From positions 310,001 through 374,000 of the forward strand of contig JADJCU010000001.1 in assembly GCA_016703065.1 (NCBI GenBank): 64,000 bases of DNA, written 5' to 3'. Positions 26,728-34,937 of this stretch are shown piece by piece. Both the position numbers and the translations under genes were made by a program. This DNA is from a bacterium. GTDB lineage: Bacteria; Electryoneota; RPQS01. Under the pieces are notes generated by a model, which was given only the letters and a program-made list of their open reading frames with translations, did no database searches and was not told the origin of the DNA. Positions within the stretch are counted from its first letter, which is position 1. Each line of letters opens with the position of its first letter.

Positions 26728-27564
26728 TCATTCATCCCTCATCCGTTTCAACGTAGCAATACTCGAAGGAGTATCCTCCTCCGGCAGTTCCGTCGTCCCC
26801 GGAAGCCCCGCAAACCGCGCATCCGTCGCCAGCAGCTTGAATCCCGATTCCCCGATGAAACCCTGGCCAATCGCAGCATGACGATCGCGATGCTTGCCCA
26901 ACTCAAACTTCGAATCGTTCAGATGAAACGCGCGCAGGTATTTCAATCCTATCTGCTCGTCAAACTGCTTCCACGTTGCCTTATACGCATCCGCAGTCCG
27001 AAGATCATACCCCGCCGCGAAGATGTGGCACGTGTCCACGCACACACCCATTCGCTCGTCAGCTTTGCACTCGCCGATCAAATATCCTAAGTGCTCGAAC
27101 TTCGCTCCCAAATCTCCCCCCTGTCCCGCCGTCGTTTCGAGCAGGATTCCTACTCCGAGCTGTTCCGTCCGGGCAAGCACTTCTTTCAGCGACGCCGCGC
27201 AATTCTTGAGTCCAACCTCTTCACCAGACCCTTTGTGTGATCCCGGATGTGTATTCACCCACGGAATCCCCAGGAGTGCCGCACGCTCAAGCTCATACAC
27301 AAACCCATCAACGGATTTCTGGCGCAGCTCCGGCTCCGGCGATGAGAGATTGATCAAATAGCTGTCATGGACCAACACCGGCGGCTTTCCCGCCTCTTCC
27401 CACGCGGAGAACCACTTCTCAATCGCTTCCGGCTCGATCTCCTTGGCCTTCCACTGCAGCTGGCTCTTCGTGAAGACCTGAATGGGCTCGCAGCCGAATT
27501 TCGTCCCCCACTCAAAGGCCTTGTAGAGACCGCCCGCCGTCGATGTATGCGCCCCAAATAGCAT
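26728..27564 (-). CDS. nfo: Endonuclease IV (AP endonuclease)
   Basis: A 278-residue xylose-isomerase-like TIM-barrel nuclease. Family motifs are in order: 'FGAHTSTAGGL' at the start, 'VNTHPGSHKG', 'ILLETTAGQG', 'VDTCHIFAAGYD', and 'FHLNDSKFELGKHRDRHA' followed by 'IGQGFIG', which supply the three-zinc site. The enzyme cuts 5' of abasic sites in base-excision repair. ATG 27564 is where the conserved N-terminus begins; GGGAGAG lies upstream. The frame extends another 29 codons without homology. Confidence 0.95.
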   Translation of the reverse strand: MLFGAHTSTAGGLYKAFEWGTKFGCEPIQVFTKSQLQWKAKEIEPEAIEKWFSAWEEAGKPPVLVHDSYLINLSSPEPELRQKSVDGFVYELERAALLGIPWVNTHPGSHKGSGEEVGLKNCAASLKEVLARTEQLGVGILLETTAGQGGDLGAKFEHLGYLIGECKADERMGVCVDTCHIFAAGYDLRTADAYKATWKQFDEQIGLKYLRAFHLNDSKFELGKHRDRHAAIGQGFIGESGFKLLATDARFAGLPGTTELPEEDTPSSIATLKRMRDE

Positions 27565-27656
27565 TCCTGACTCTCCCGTTTTGTGTCCGCCCAAAGTAAG
27601 CATGTCTGCCCGGACTTGCAAGCGTTTCAGGAACAGGAATTGCTCCGCCAATTCCC

Positions 27657-27830
27657 ATGCGGGATATCATCGTTTCCACCCTCGCCTTCATCCCCCTGAG
27701 CATTCTACTCCATCGTCGACTGGACGACTGGGGTCTCGATCCGGGCGCTTCGCGCACTTTGCTGGTCGCGGTCATGGCCGGTGCGCTGTCCTATGCAGTC
27801 GCCTTCATAGTCGAACTGCTCCTCGCATAA
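27657..27830 (+). CDS. Small two-helix membrane protein (57 aa)
   Basis: ATG 27657 opens a 57-residue frame with a hydrophobic segment at about 4-18 ('IVSTLAFIPLSILL'), a polar link ('HRRLDDWGLDPGASR') and a second segment at about 34-57. No close ribosome binding site (CAGGA is about 18 bases away). It lies divergent from nfo with a 92-base gap. No family recognised; the two-helix hairpin pattern and absence of overlap with another gene are the only support. Confidence 0.45.
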   Translation: MRDIIVSTLAFIPLSILLHRRLDDWGLDPGASRTLLVAVMAGALSYAVAFIVELLLA

Positions 27831-27842
27831 CCCACGCACAAC

Positions 27843-27882
27843 CCCAAAATAAGGCGGGCCGGACATTCCTGTCCGGCCCGCC
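27843..27882 (-). terminator. Intrinsic terminator of the VWA lipoprotein gene
   Basis: On the minus strand GGCGGGCCGGACA, four-base loop, TGTCCGGCCCGCC (27853-27882) is followed by TTATTTTGG. A near-identical terminator serves the next upstream gene (29078-29110). Confidence 0.75.
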
Positions 27883-27892
27883 GTGCTTGCCT

Positions 27893-27957
27893 ATCCAGCC
27901 CAATCCGCCAGAGCCCTTGCGCCACCGCACTGGGTGCAGCGTCTGCGCTTGCGCAGG
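27893..27957 (-). repeat. Family C-like element abutting the VWA gene stop codon
   Basis: Directly after TAG (27958-27960, minus strand) comes CCTGCGC-AA-GCGCAGACGCTGCACCCAGTGCGGTGGCGC and AGGGCTCTGGCGGATTGGGCTGG. Apart from the first hairpin it matches the sequence after the stop at 29178. The 'GCTGsACC..nTGCGsTGGCGC' core is shared with 62150-62175. Confidence 0.6.
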
Positions 27958-28992
27958 CTATGGACACGGCACACTGAAGGAAAACTGCCCTTCAGCCGTG
28001 CGCCCGTCAGCCGTAACGGCAACCGTGCCGCACACGACGTCATTGCACTGGATGCTGTTGGCTCCTGTTCCACTCAGCACCACCTGAAAGTCCGCGTAGC
28101 CCAACGACACTGCGGCGGCAATCGCATTATAAATCTGCTCGATGGCATTCAAATCCTGAATGCCCACGTATGTTCCGCCAGAGCACACTGCTATCGCGCG
28201 CATCTCTTGCGTCGCTGAATTTGAGGTGGTCGCATCCGAGGCCGGTCCCAGGCCGATTGAGTAGATCGGGATCGCCAAACTAACCGCCAAATCGCAAACG
28301 TCTTCGCGGTAGTAGGAATCGCCCGGTTCACCGTCGCTCAACAGAACAATCGCCCGCTCATACTGCGCCGCCGGCACCTGCGTCTCCATGTATTCCAATA
28401 CCTCGCCCAGTGACGTGTACGTCGGCGTGCCCGTATACTGCCCCGCGAGGTCACAGGCCGCTCGCAGACTGTCCGCGTTGTCCGTGAAACCTGCCAGCAT
28501 GTCGCAGGCGTTGAAGTTCCCCATCCCGTGATACCGGTCGTACGCAAACACCGCCGCACGGTAGTTCACCCCAAGCTCCTCGAGCTTGTCGACGAAGGCC
28601 TTCGCTCCATCCACCCGCAAACGGTTCGGATCATTGCTTACCATGCTGCCGCTTTGATCGATGTGGAGCACGACTGCTAACGGGCGACCCGACGGCTCGA
28701 CGATGTCCTCGATGACTACTTCCGCATTCACGCCGCTCTGGCAAGTGATATGCACGTTGACCCCAAGGTCAGGACGAAGTATTGCGCTATTGTCCTCACT
28801 CATCGGTGTGGCCCGGACGGTGAATCTCCTCGTCTGCATGAAATCCGTGGCCACCTCGGTGCCGATGACCAATACCTCAGTCAGAACCTGCTCCCCGGGA
28901 CACGTGCACTGCTCGTCCGTGTCACATCCCACCCCAAATAGCACCGCCAGCATGATCGCCAGCACTACCGCTAACTTCATTTCCCGTTCCAT
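27958..28992 (-). CDS. VWA-domain lipoprotein
   Basis: A 344-residue protein. The signal peptide ends at C23 (LFGVGC, a slightly atypical lipobox). A von Willebrand factor A domain follows with the MIDAS metal site: DQSGSM (D112, S114, S116), a Thr in 'GTPTYTSLGE' and Asp in 'VLLSDGEPGD'. The remainder before it is an Ig-like N-terminal domain and after it a short C-terminal domain with paired cysteines ('CNDVVCG'). Ca/Mg-dependent adhesion or protein binding at the outer membrane is likely by family. AAGGAG precedes ATG 28992. The terminator and element downstream are shared in sequence with the next gene upstream. Confidence 0.88.
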   Translation of the reverse strand: MEREMKLAVVLAIMLAVLFGVGCDTDEQCTCPGEQVLTEVLVIGTEVATDFMQTRRFTVRATPMSEDNSAILRPDLGVNVHITCQSGVNAEVVIEDIVEPSGRPLAVVLHIDQSGSMVSNDPNRLRVDGAKAFVDKLEELGVNYRAAVFAYDRYHGMGNFNACDMLAGFTDNADSLRAACDLAGQYTGTPTYTSLGEVLEYMETQVPAAQYERAIVLLSDGEPGDSYYREDVCDLAVSLAIPIYSIGLGPASDATTSNSATQEMRAIAVCSGGTYVGIQDLNAIEQIYNAIAAAVSLGYADFQVVLSGTGANSIQCNDVVCGTVAVTADGRTAEGQFSFSVPCP

Positions 28993-29077
28993 TTTGTTCT
29001 CCTTGTGATAGGGTTTCACCGCCTTACGACAAGGATATCTGACCACCCCCGAGATCTTACACAACCCCCAAGAGAAA

Positions 29078-29110
29078 AGGCGGGCCGGACATTGCTGCCC
29101 GGCCCGCCGC
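29078..29110 (-). terminator. Intrinsic terminator of the P-domain protein gene
   Basis: Minus strand: GGCGGGCCGGGCAGCAATGTCCGGCCCGCC forms a long stem, then TTTTCTCTT. Together with the following 50 bases it is a second copy of 27851-27950. Confidence 0.8.
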
Positions 29111-29114
29111 GCTT

Positions 29115-29177
29115 ACCTAGCCAGCCCAATCCGCCAGAGCCCTTGCGCCAGCGCACTGGGTGCAGCGTCTACGCTGC
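29115..29177 (-). repeat. Family C-like element abutting the P-domain gene stop codon
   Basis: Minus strand after TAG (29178-29180): GCAGCGT-AG-ACGCTGC hairpin (29162-29177), then ACCCAGTGCGCTGGCGCAAGGGCTCTGGCGG. About 60 bases are nearly identical to 27893-27950. Here the first hairpin has a different sequence but still pairs. Confidence 0.6.
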
Positions 29178-31895
29178 CTACTTCATCAGGACCATCTTCT
29201 GCTGGAACGACAGGCCATTGACGTCCATCTTGTACAGATAGAGACCCGACGACAGCGTCGCGGCGTCAAACGCTACGACGTGACGACCGGCTTCCATACG
29301 GCCATTCACCAGCTCCGCAACCTTCTGACCGAGCAGGTTGAACACGCTAATGTTCACATTGCCAGCCTCAACCATGTCGAACGCGATGTTCGTGGTCGGG
29401 TTGAACGGGTTCGGGTAGTTCTGATGCAGAGCGTACTCGGAAACAACCGCCGAACCAAAGCTCGGGGTCGCGCTCTGAGTCGCAAGCTCCTGACGAGCAC
29501 CAGTCACATCCACCGACACCAGATTGTAGCTGTAGGCGGTGCCGTTGGTCAGGTTCTCATCCGTGAAGCTGTAGGTCGAGCCAGTCGCGTTGTTCGTCGC
29601 TGCAACTTCGCCAACCTTGGCGCCGTCACGCAGAATCTCAAACTTCGCAACGTTCGTCTCAGACATCGTGTTCCAATTCAACGTCACTTCACGGTCACCC
29701 GCGACGACGTCAAGGCTGCCAAACGCAACCGGCAAGATGATGTCATACGTGAACTCGAGGCAGACATTGTTCAACCAGCCGACGTCGCCACCGAAGTAGT
29801 CGGTGATCGTCAGCGTCCAGTTGCCAACCGCGTTCTCGCCGTCAACTGCCGACAACGGGCTGTCCGGCTGGAAGCTGCCGCTGAACGGAGCAACACCCAG
29901 AGCAACCGCCGTCGATGCTTCGTCGTCAAACGTTGTGCAGGTGAAGTTGTCACCACCGCCGCCATTCTGATAGGACAGCGTGACCACTGTACCCAACGGG
30001 GACGTCAGCGTGATGCCCAGGTCGCCGTCGTACGTGTGAACGATATCCAAGCAGACGTTCAGATCCGTGATCTGATACTCGATCGGCACATTGATCGTCA
30101 CAACCGTCGGCGGAAGCGCGCTGTCGATCGGATACGTTGTGTTGTCAACAGCATACGTGCAATGCGAGTTCGCGGCTTCGCCGCAATGGCAGACGAACGG
30201 CTCAGAGCACGGCATGCAGCCAACTTGCAGGACGTACTGGCTGCCGCAAGCAACCGTGTTACCTGCAGCCGAGGCCACGAAGATCCAGTACTGACCCGCC
30301 GGCAAGCAGCCAACGAAGCACTGAGTTTCGCAAGACAGCGAAACCACATTGTACAGAATCACCAGAGCATTACAGTCGCCAACCGGAATGATCGCCAACT
30401 GCGTCGGAGCATCGCCCGCCACACAGACAAACACGCTGTCGTTGTCGTCAGCGACGTTCAGCAGGTACCAATCGGTGTCACGAACGCCTGCGCCGGTGCT
30501 GTTCAGGTGCGTACCATAGGTACCGCAAACCAACGCGCCGCAGTCGATCGGCGTGATGCTGCCGCCGAATACGTCGTTGCAGCCGCCATTGTAGATGTCG
30601 TCGTAACCGTCAAAGCAAACCGGCTCGCCTTCCGGAGTCGCTTCCGGCGGGCAAACCACGTCGCACGGAGTGCACTCTTCCAACGTCAACGTATAGTCGC
30701 CGAAGTCAGCAGAGCTGTAACCGTCAACGACGATGCAGTACGAGTGGCCGGCATAAAGCTGCACGCACTCGAGGTACGAACGGTAGTTGCCAGTCGCGCC
30801 GGGGCACGGGCTGGCGTCGTCGTTACATGCACTTTCGCCGCCTGGAACCGGTGCGCCGTCATAGATGTAAATCTTCGTGTCGTAGCCAGACAGACACAGG
30901 CTGAACGTCACCAACTGATCAACAGCCGGAGTGTAGCCGTACGTAACATCCGGAGCGCCGGTCACGTTGTAGGGGCATACAGCATGATAATTATCGTTGT
31001 AACCAGCCGTCGTACCCGAAACACTGTACGGAACGCCCGGAATCGGCAACGCATTGCAGCAGAGATCGCCAGGCAGCGGAACCGGGCACGGGGTCGCCGT
31101 ACACGTCGTCGCCGGGTCAAACGAACCACCCAGAGCGGCACAATCCGCTTGGAGCAGGTCAGCGCACAGCGGAGCACAGGGGTCCGTGCCATAGCAGCAG
31201 CGGCCCGGAGTCTGCGGAGTCAACTCCAACGTGATATCATCAAGATAGATACCCAGAGCGTCAAGGCTCGTTGCACGCCAGCCGATGTAGTGGACACCCG
31301 TCACCGACGGCGTGAACGTCACGACGTCCTGAACGTAGGTAACACTGTTGAACGAGTAGAGGGGCTTGATCACGGTCGAAAGACCCGCAACGTCCGGTGT
31401 CGTCGAGCTCAAGAGCACCGTCAACTGTTCAGAGTACGACGAGCTCGCCGCACGGCGCCAGAACTTCAGATCATACGACGTACCACCCGTCAGCGTGACC
31501 GCCGGCGAAATCAGGTAGTCGTCCAGAGCGGGGGCGCTCCAGGAAATACGAATCTTCTGCGTGCCCGTCTTGGCAGAACCCGTCGAGGTTCCCCACGTCG
31601 CCGCTGGGCTTGAGGCGTCAACACTGATTTCCGTCCAGCAAGCCGGAAGGGCCGGAACAACCGTCGGCGCTTCCGCGCCTTCGGGGAACGGAACCGCGCA
31701 GTCATCAAGGCTGTTCCGCGATTCCGCGGTCGCCCACAACGAAGCGTCGTTCAACGTCGCGGCCTTCTCGGCCGTAATTGCGATTGCCTTTGCAGACACT
31801 GGAACCTGATTGCTCAGGTTCGCCGTTTCCTTGCCAGCCATAGCCGCCGTCGCGACCAAAGCCAGCATAATACAGACAGTCAAAAGCTTCTTCAT
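29178..31895 (-). CDS. Large T9SS-sorted surface protein with MAM-like and P domains
   Basis: A 905-residue protein. Signal peptide 1-20; a choice-of-anchor J/MAM-like jelly roll at about 70-210 ('YDLKFWRRAASSSYSEQ'); several Cys-rich beta domains ('GRCCYGTDPCAPLCADLLQ', 'YCIVVDGYSSADFGDYTLTL'); a proprotein convertase P domain at about 600-740 ('LGITLTSPLGTVVTLSY', 'VGNWTLTITDYFGGDVGWL'); a Fn3-like domain; and a T9SS domain (HQNYPNPFNPTTN to KMVLMK). No catalytic domain is seen, so a structural or adhesive surface role is likely. AGAGGA precedes the ATG, with a promoter at 31964. Strong codon bias makes a long antisense frame that is not a gene. Confidence 0.88.
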   Translation of the reverse strand: MKKLLTVCIMLALVATAAMAGKETANLSNQVPVSAKAIAITAEKAATLNDASLWATAESRNSLDDCAVPFPEGAEAPTVVPALPACWTEISVDASSPAATWGTSTGSAKTGTQKIRISWSAPALDDYLISPAVTLTGGTSYDLKFWRRAASSSYSEQLTVLLSSTTPDVAGLSTVIKPLYSFNSVTYVQDVVTFTPSVTGVHYIGWRATSLDALGIYLDDITLELTPQTPGRCCYGTDPCAPLCADLLQADCAALGGSFDPATTCTATPCPVPLPGDLCCNALPIPGVPYSVSGTTAGYNDNYHAVCPYNVTGAPDVTYGYTPAVDQLVTFSLCLSGYDTKIYIYDGAPVPGGESACNDDASPCPGATGNYRSYLECVQLYAGHSYCIVVDGYSSADFGDYTLTLEECTPCDVVCPPEATPEGEPVCFDGYDDIYNGGCNDVFGGSITPIDCGALVCGTYGTHLNSTGAGVRDTDWYLLNVADDNDSVFVCVAGDAPTQLAIIPVGDCNALVILYNVVSLSCETQCFVGCLPAGQYWIFVASAAGNTVACGSQYVLQVGCMPCSEPFVCHCGEAANSHCTYAVDNTTYPIDSALPPTVVTINVPIEYQITDLNVCLDIVHTYDGDLGITLTSPLGTVVTLSYQNGGGGDNFTCTTFDDEASTAVALGVAPFSGSFQPDSPLSAVDGENAVGNWTLTITDYFGGDVGWLNNVCLEFTYDIILPVAFGSLDVVAGDREVTLNWNTMSETNVAKFEILRDGAKVGEVAATNNATGSTYSFTDENLTNGTAYSYNLVSVDVTGARQELATQSATPSFGSAVVSEYALHQNYPNPFNPTTNIAFDMVEAGNVNISVFNLLGQKVAELVNGRMEAGRHVVAFDAATLSSGLYLYKMDVNGLSFQQKMVLMK

Positions 31896-31963
31896 GCTTG
31901 TCCTCTGTTAGTTATGGGTTCGGATCCGAATTTGTTGAAAATACCTCTTCCACAAGCATAACT

Positions 31964-31992
31964 AATATATTTCTTATCTCCCCGCTTAGCAA
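31964..31992 (-). promoter_or_regulatory. Sigma70-like promoter of the P-domain protein gene
   Basis: Minus strand TTGCTA (31992-31987), 17-base spacer, TATATT (31969-31964), the same box and spacing pattern as the RRM promoters. Leader of about 60 bases before ATG 31895. Confidence 0.6.
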
Positions 31993-32360
31993 TGGTTCCG
32001 CCACATTTTTGCACAATGTTGACGCCTCAAAACTATGGGTTTCCAGTACTTTAACTTTAGTAAACTCTTGGCTTACATGATTGCCTGGGTCAGTCACACT
32101 AACAACCTTCCCTGCAACGGAGGCAATCCTACCCTAAACCTCCAATGCAAGGAGCACCCCCGCTGTGGCCCTATTCTTGCCCCCTAAGTTCACGCTGCGT
32201 CTTGACTTTCAAAGACCAATTGGTTAGCTTTGAATGCTGAAATCTTATGCAATCGCCCTGATCAGGGCCGCGTAAGTCCAGCCCGCATTAACCTTGCATC
32301 TACGCCAACCAGGCGACTCCCACATAGAGTTACACATAATACTTGCCGCAGAGTCCTAAG
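31993..32360. other. Intergenic stretch without recognised gene
   Basis: No convincing frame or RNA gene seen. It is more AT-rich than its surroundings at the left side. It contains a weak TTGACT box at 32202 and a 13-codon frame (ATG 32234) that looks accidental. The upstream part of the T9SS remnant at 32361 may once have lain here. Confidence 0.3.
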
Positions 32361-32907
32361 TTGTCACCTAAACTCCGCCATTTTGCCGCCGCGCTGTGCC
32401 TGTTGCCTCTGTGCCTCTGGGCACAACGCTAAACTCGGCCAATTCCTGAGCACGAATTTCCCGGGAGCGACGACCATCGTGGCCTTCAACGGATTCGCTG
32501 GGCAGCCAACTCTCGGAACCGGCACGCTTGCCGAATCCGGTACAATGATCTCGACCACCTACATCCGGGCTGTCCGGCAGTATCTCTATTCGCCGCCGAT
32601 CAATTCCGATCAGCCCATTGCCCTACCCGCCCGATTCGAGTTGGGTCAGAACTTCCCCAACCCGTTCAACCCGTCTACGGTTATCCCCTTCGCTCTGGAC
32701 AAATCGGCGCAGGGCCAAATCGCGATCTACAACCTCACCGGTCAGATCGTCAGGAGCTTTGACCTGCACGGCTACGCGGCGGGCGAATACCAGCTCGTTT
32801 GGGACGGCAAGAACTCGAACGGATTTGCCGTGCCCAGCGGACAATACTTTGCGCGCTTGTCACACGACGCGCGTGTTCAAGTCCGCAAACTCACTCTGAT
32901 TAAGTAA
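32361..32907 (+). pseudogene. Short T9SS-sorted protein or remnant, one frameshift
   Basis: A signal peptide-like stretch ('LRHFAAALCLLPLCLWAQ') is encoded from TTG 32361 in one frame; near 32425 the sequence shifts to another frame giving 'KLGQFLSTNFPGATTIVAFNG', then a T9SS domain (GQNFPNPFNPST to KLTLIK) up to TAA 32907. The mature part before the sorting domain is only about 60 residues, unusually short for T9SS cargo, so an internal deletion or remnant is likely. No strong ribosome binding site. The sorting domain has a Dockerin/FlgD-like 'VWDGKNSNGFAVPSGQYF' ending. Confidence 0.5.
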
Positions 32908-32934
32908 ACACCTCTACATATCGGGATTTCTCAC

Positions 32935-33814
32935 ATGAGATTCGCTGCTCTCCTGTTTGCCGTGGTGCTGGTCGTTACCGCCGCCTTCGCCGTCGTGCCG
33001 ACCACCATGTCCTATCAGGCCGTCTTCACGGACACTGAAGGTAATGTCATGCCGGACGGCGTTTACACGATTGGCTTCCATATCTTCCCCTCAGCAGCAG
33101 GCGGCCCGCCCGTCTGGTCTGAGTGGCAGGATGTTACCGTCTCAAACGGCGTATTCGAAGTCATTCTCGGCGCGCTCTTCCCCCTCGATCCGTCGGATTT
33201 TCTGGACCCCGAAGGCGATGGACAGTGGATCAGCATCTCCTACGAAGACACCTGGATGCATCCGCGCCAGTTTATCTCCTCCGTGCCCTATGCATTCATC
33301 TCTTGCTGGGCCGACTCGGCGCGCAGCTCCGCCAATGTCGGATCGCTGTCAGAGCAAGAACTGATTGATAACGTAAATCAGGTTGATAACCATGAAACGC
33401 GTATCGACGCGTTAGAGGCCGCAGAGTTCGGTATGTTTTCGCAAAATGCCAACGGTGGTATCGTCGGCACAACGCCTGTCGCCTTTCCAAGCTTCACATT
33501 CGACGTTGGAGGACCTGCCTCCATTATTTTCTTCGCACAGGTGATCAATGACGGCATGGATCACTCCGCGTGGAAAGCATTGCTCCAGTTGCAGGATGTC
33601 GACAATGGTTCTATCGTCTCCGGAAACGGCGTATGAATATCGAGCCGAAGGAGTTACGGATATCCACCTGCAAAAAACTTTTCCTAACGGCATCGGGGTT
33701 GGAACGTATCGCATTATTGTCGAGGTCCAAGCGGTAGACGGCGAGGTTGACGTCGATGATATCGAGTTCGGGGCAATGTGGATTCCTTCTAACGTCCCCG
33801 CGACCCGGCGGTAA
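32935..33814 (+). CDS. Secreted protein of the 'SYQAVFTD...SVPYAF' type, one frameshift
   Basis: About 292 residues in two frames. Signal peptide 1-19; residues 20-125 match a domain common in secreted proteins of FCB and related bacteria: 'TMSYQAVFTDTEGNVMPDG', 'VSNGVFEVILGA', 'SSVPYAF'. A coiled-coil-like stretch follows ('SEQELIDNVNQVDNHETRID'), then a C-terminal beta domain with a C1q/tail-fibre-head feel ('GVGTYRIIVEVQAVDGEVDVDD'). The frame breaks near 33632 at GGCGTATGAA: removing one base joins 'IVSGN' to 'YEYRAEGV'. Function unknown; possibly a trimeric surface fibre. Confidence 0.7.
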
Positions 33815-33836
33815 CATCTAACCCAAAGTGTTCCCC

Positions 33837-33866
33837 AAAGCCCCGCTTCAACTCGCGGGGCTTTTG
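33837..33866 (+). terminator. Intrinsic terminator before the metal exporter gene
   Basis: AAAGCCCCGC (33837-33846) pairs with GCGGGGCTTTT (33855-33865) around an eight-base loop. The next gene starts only 12 bases later. Confidence 0.8.
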
Positions 33867-33877
33867 CTTAAACAACT

Positions 33878-34795
33878 ATGGAATCACTGCAGCACTCCCA
33901 CACCTTCGGGCAAGATCAACTCCGCGCCGGCGAACGCCGCACGCTGATCGTGGTCTTCATCACCCTGACCATGATGGCGGTCGAAATCTCCGCCGGTATT
34001 CTGTACGGGTCAATGGCTCTGCTCGCAGACGGACTGCACATGGCGTCACACGCCCTCGCCCTGACGCTGAGCTATGCCGCATACGTCCTCGCCCGCAAGT
34101 ATGCTCACGATAACCGCTTCAGCTTTGGAACCGGCAAGATCAACAACCTCGCGGCCTTTGCCAGTGCGCTGATGCTCGGCTTCTTCGCCCTGGTCATGGC
34201 CTACGAAAGTGTTCTGCGCTTGCTGCATCCGATCCCCATTGTTTTCAATCAGGCGATTCTCGTTGCCGTAATCGGCTTAGTCGTCAACGGCGTCAGCGCC
34301 CTGATTCTCGGGCACGAACATGACCACGACCATGACCACGGGCATCAGCATCACGACCACGAACATGGCAAGCACGAAGACCACAATCTCCGCGCCGCCT
34401 ATCTGCATGTGCTCGCGGATGCGCTAACGTCCGTGACCGCAATCTCCGCACTGCTGGCCGCAAAGTACTTCGGCTGGATCTGGATGGACCCCGTGATGGG
34501 CATCGTCGGTGCCATCCTCGTAAGCAGTTGGGCCATCGGGCTGCTGTTCGACTCCGGAAAAGTCCTGCTCGACCGCCAAGCACCGCAGGCCGTGATCGAG
34601 TCGATCCGCGAGGCCGTCGAGACGAACTCCGACGCCAAAGTCGCCGACATTCACGTCTGGTCTATTGGCTCCGGAAGATACGCCTGCGAATTGTGGCTCG
34701 CGTCTAACGAAGACCTGTCCCCTGACCATTACAAATCACTCCTGCCCGGGCACTCCGGAATTGTTCACGTCACCGTGGAAATTCACCGCCGATAG
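33878..34795 (+). CDS. dmeF: Cation diffusion facilitator (DmeF-like Co/Ni/Zn exporter)
   Basis: A 305-residue CDF protein with six membrane helices. Metal site A residues sit in 'LLADGLHMASHALAL' and 'YLHVLADALTSVTAI' (HxxxD/DxxH pattern). The cytoplasmic loop between helices 4 and 5 is extremely His/Asp-rich ('HEHDHDHDHGHQHHDHEHG'). The N-terminus ('HSHTFGQDQLRAGERRTLIVV') and 'RFSFGTGKINNLAAF' follow the DmeF subgroup, known for Co and Ni efflux with proton exchange. A C-terminal metallochaperone-like domain ends 'VHVTVEIHRR'. The start falls just after a terminator, and no clear ribosome binding site is seen, so its promoter is unclear. Metal specificity is inferred. Confidence 0.88.
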   Translation: MESLQHSHTFGQDQLRAGERRTLIVVFITLTMMAVEISAGILYGSMALLADGLHMASHALALTLSYAAYVLARKYAHDNRFSFGTGKINNLAAFASALMLGFFALVMAYESVLRLLHPIPIVFNQAILVAVIGLVVNGVSALILGHEHDHDHDHGHQHHDHEHGKHEDHNLRAAYLHVLADALTSVTAISALLAAKYFGWIWMDPVMGIVGAILVSSWAIGLLFDSGKVLLDRQAPQAVIESIREAVETNSDAKVADIHVWSIGSGRYACELWLASNEDLSPDHYKSLLPGHSGIVHVTVEIHRR

Positions 34796-34802
34796 ACTTT
34801 CT

Positions 34803-34830
34803 CCCGGTGGCACCCGCTGCGGGTGCCCCG
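34803..34830 (+). repeat. Family B palindrome (copy B1)
   Basis: Core GGCACCCGC-T-GCGGGTGCC (34809-34827), perfect palindrome, inside CCCGGTGGCACCC...GGGTGCCCCG. Lies eight bases after the dmeF stop. Confidence 0.8.
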
Positions 34831-34854
34831 ATCTCTATGCGATACCAACACAAA

Positions 34855-34884
34855 AGCCCCGCGAAAAATCGCGGGGCTTCTTCT
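34855..34884 (+). terminator. Intrinsic terminator of dmeF
   Basis: AGCCCCGCGA (34855-34864), AAAA loop, TCGCGGGGCT (34869-34878), then TCTTCTGA. Similar stem sequence to the terminator at 33837. Confidence 0.85.
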
Positions 34885-34931
34885 GATCTCCCCCCAAAGT
34901 TGCCGCAACTTTGGGGGGACTAAGGGGGGCT
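34885..34931 (+). repeat. Family A hairpin (copy A1)
   Basis: GATCTCCCCCCAAAGTTGC pairs perfectly over 14 bases (34890-34903 with 34905-34918), then ACTAAGGGGGGC. Six copies occur in the window, all in this orientation. Confidence 0.85.
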
Positions 34932-34937
34932 TCAGGG

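Noticed and set aside
29160..31613. 817-codon open frame on the plus strand, antisense to the P-domain protein
   Set aside because: Composition is Arg/Val/Asn-rich without any domain; it mirrors a real T9SS protein with signal peptide, P domain and sorting domain. Caused by codon bias (few TAA/TTA/CTA on the coding strand).
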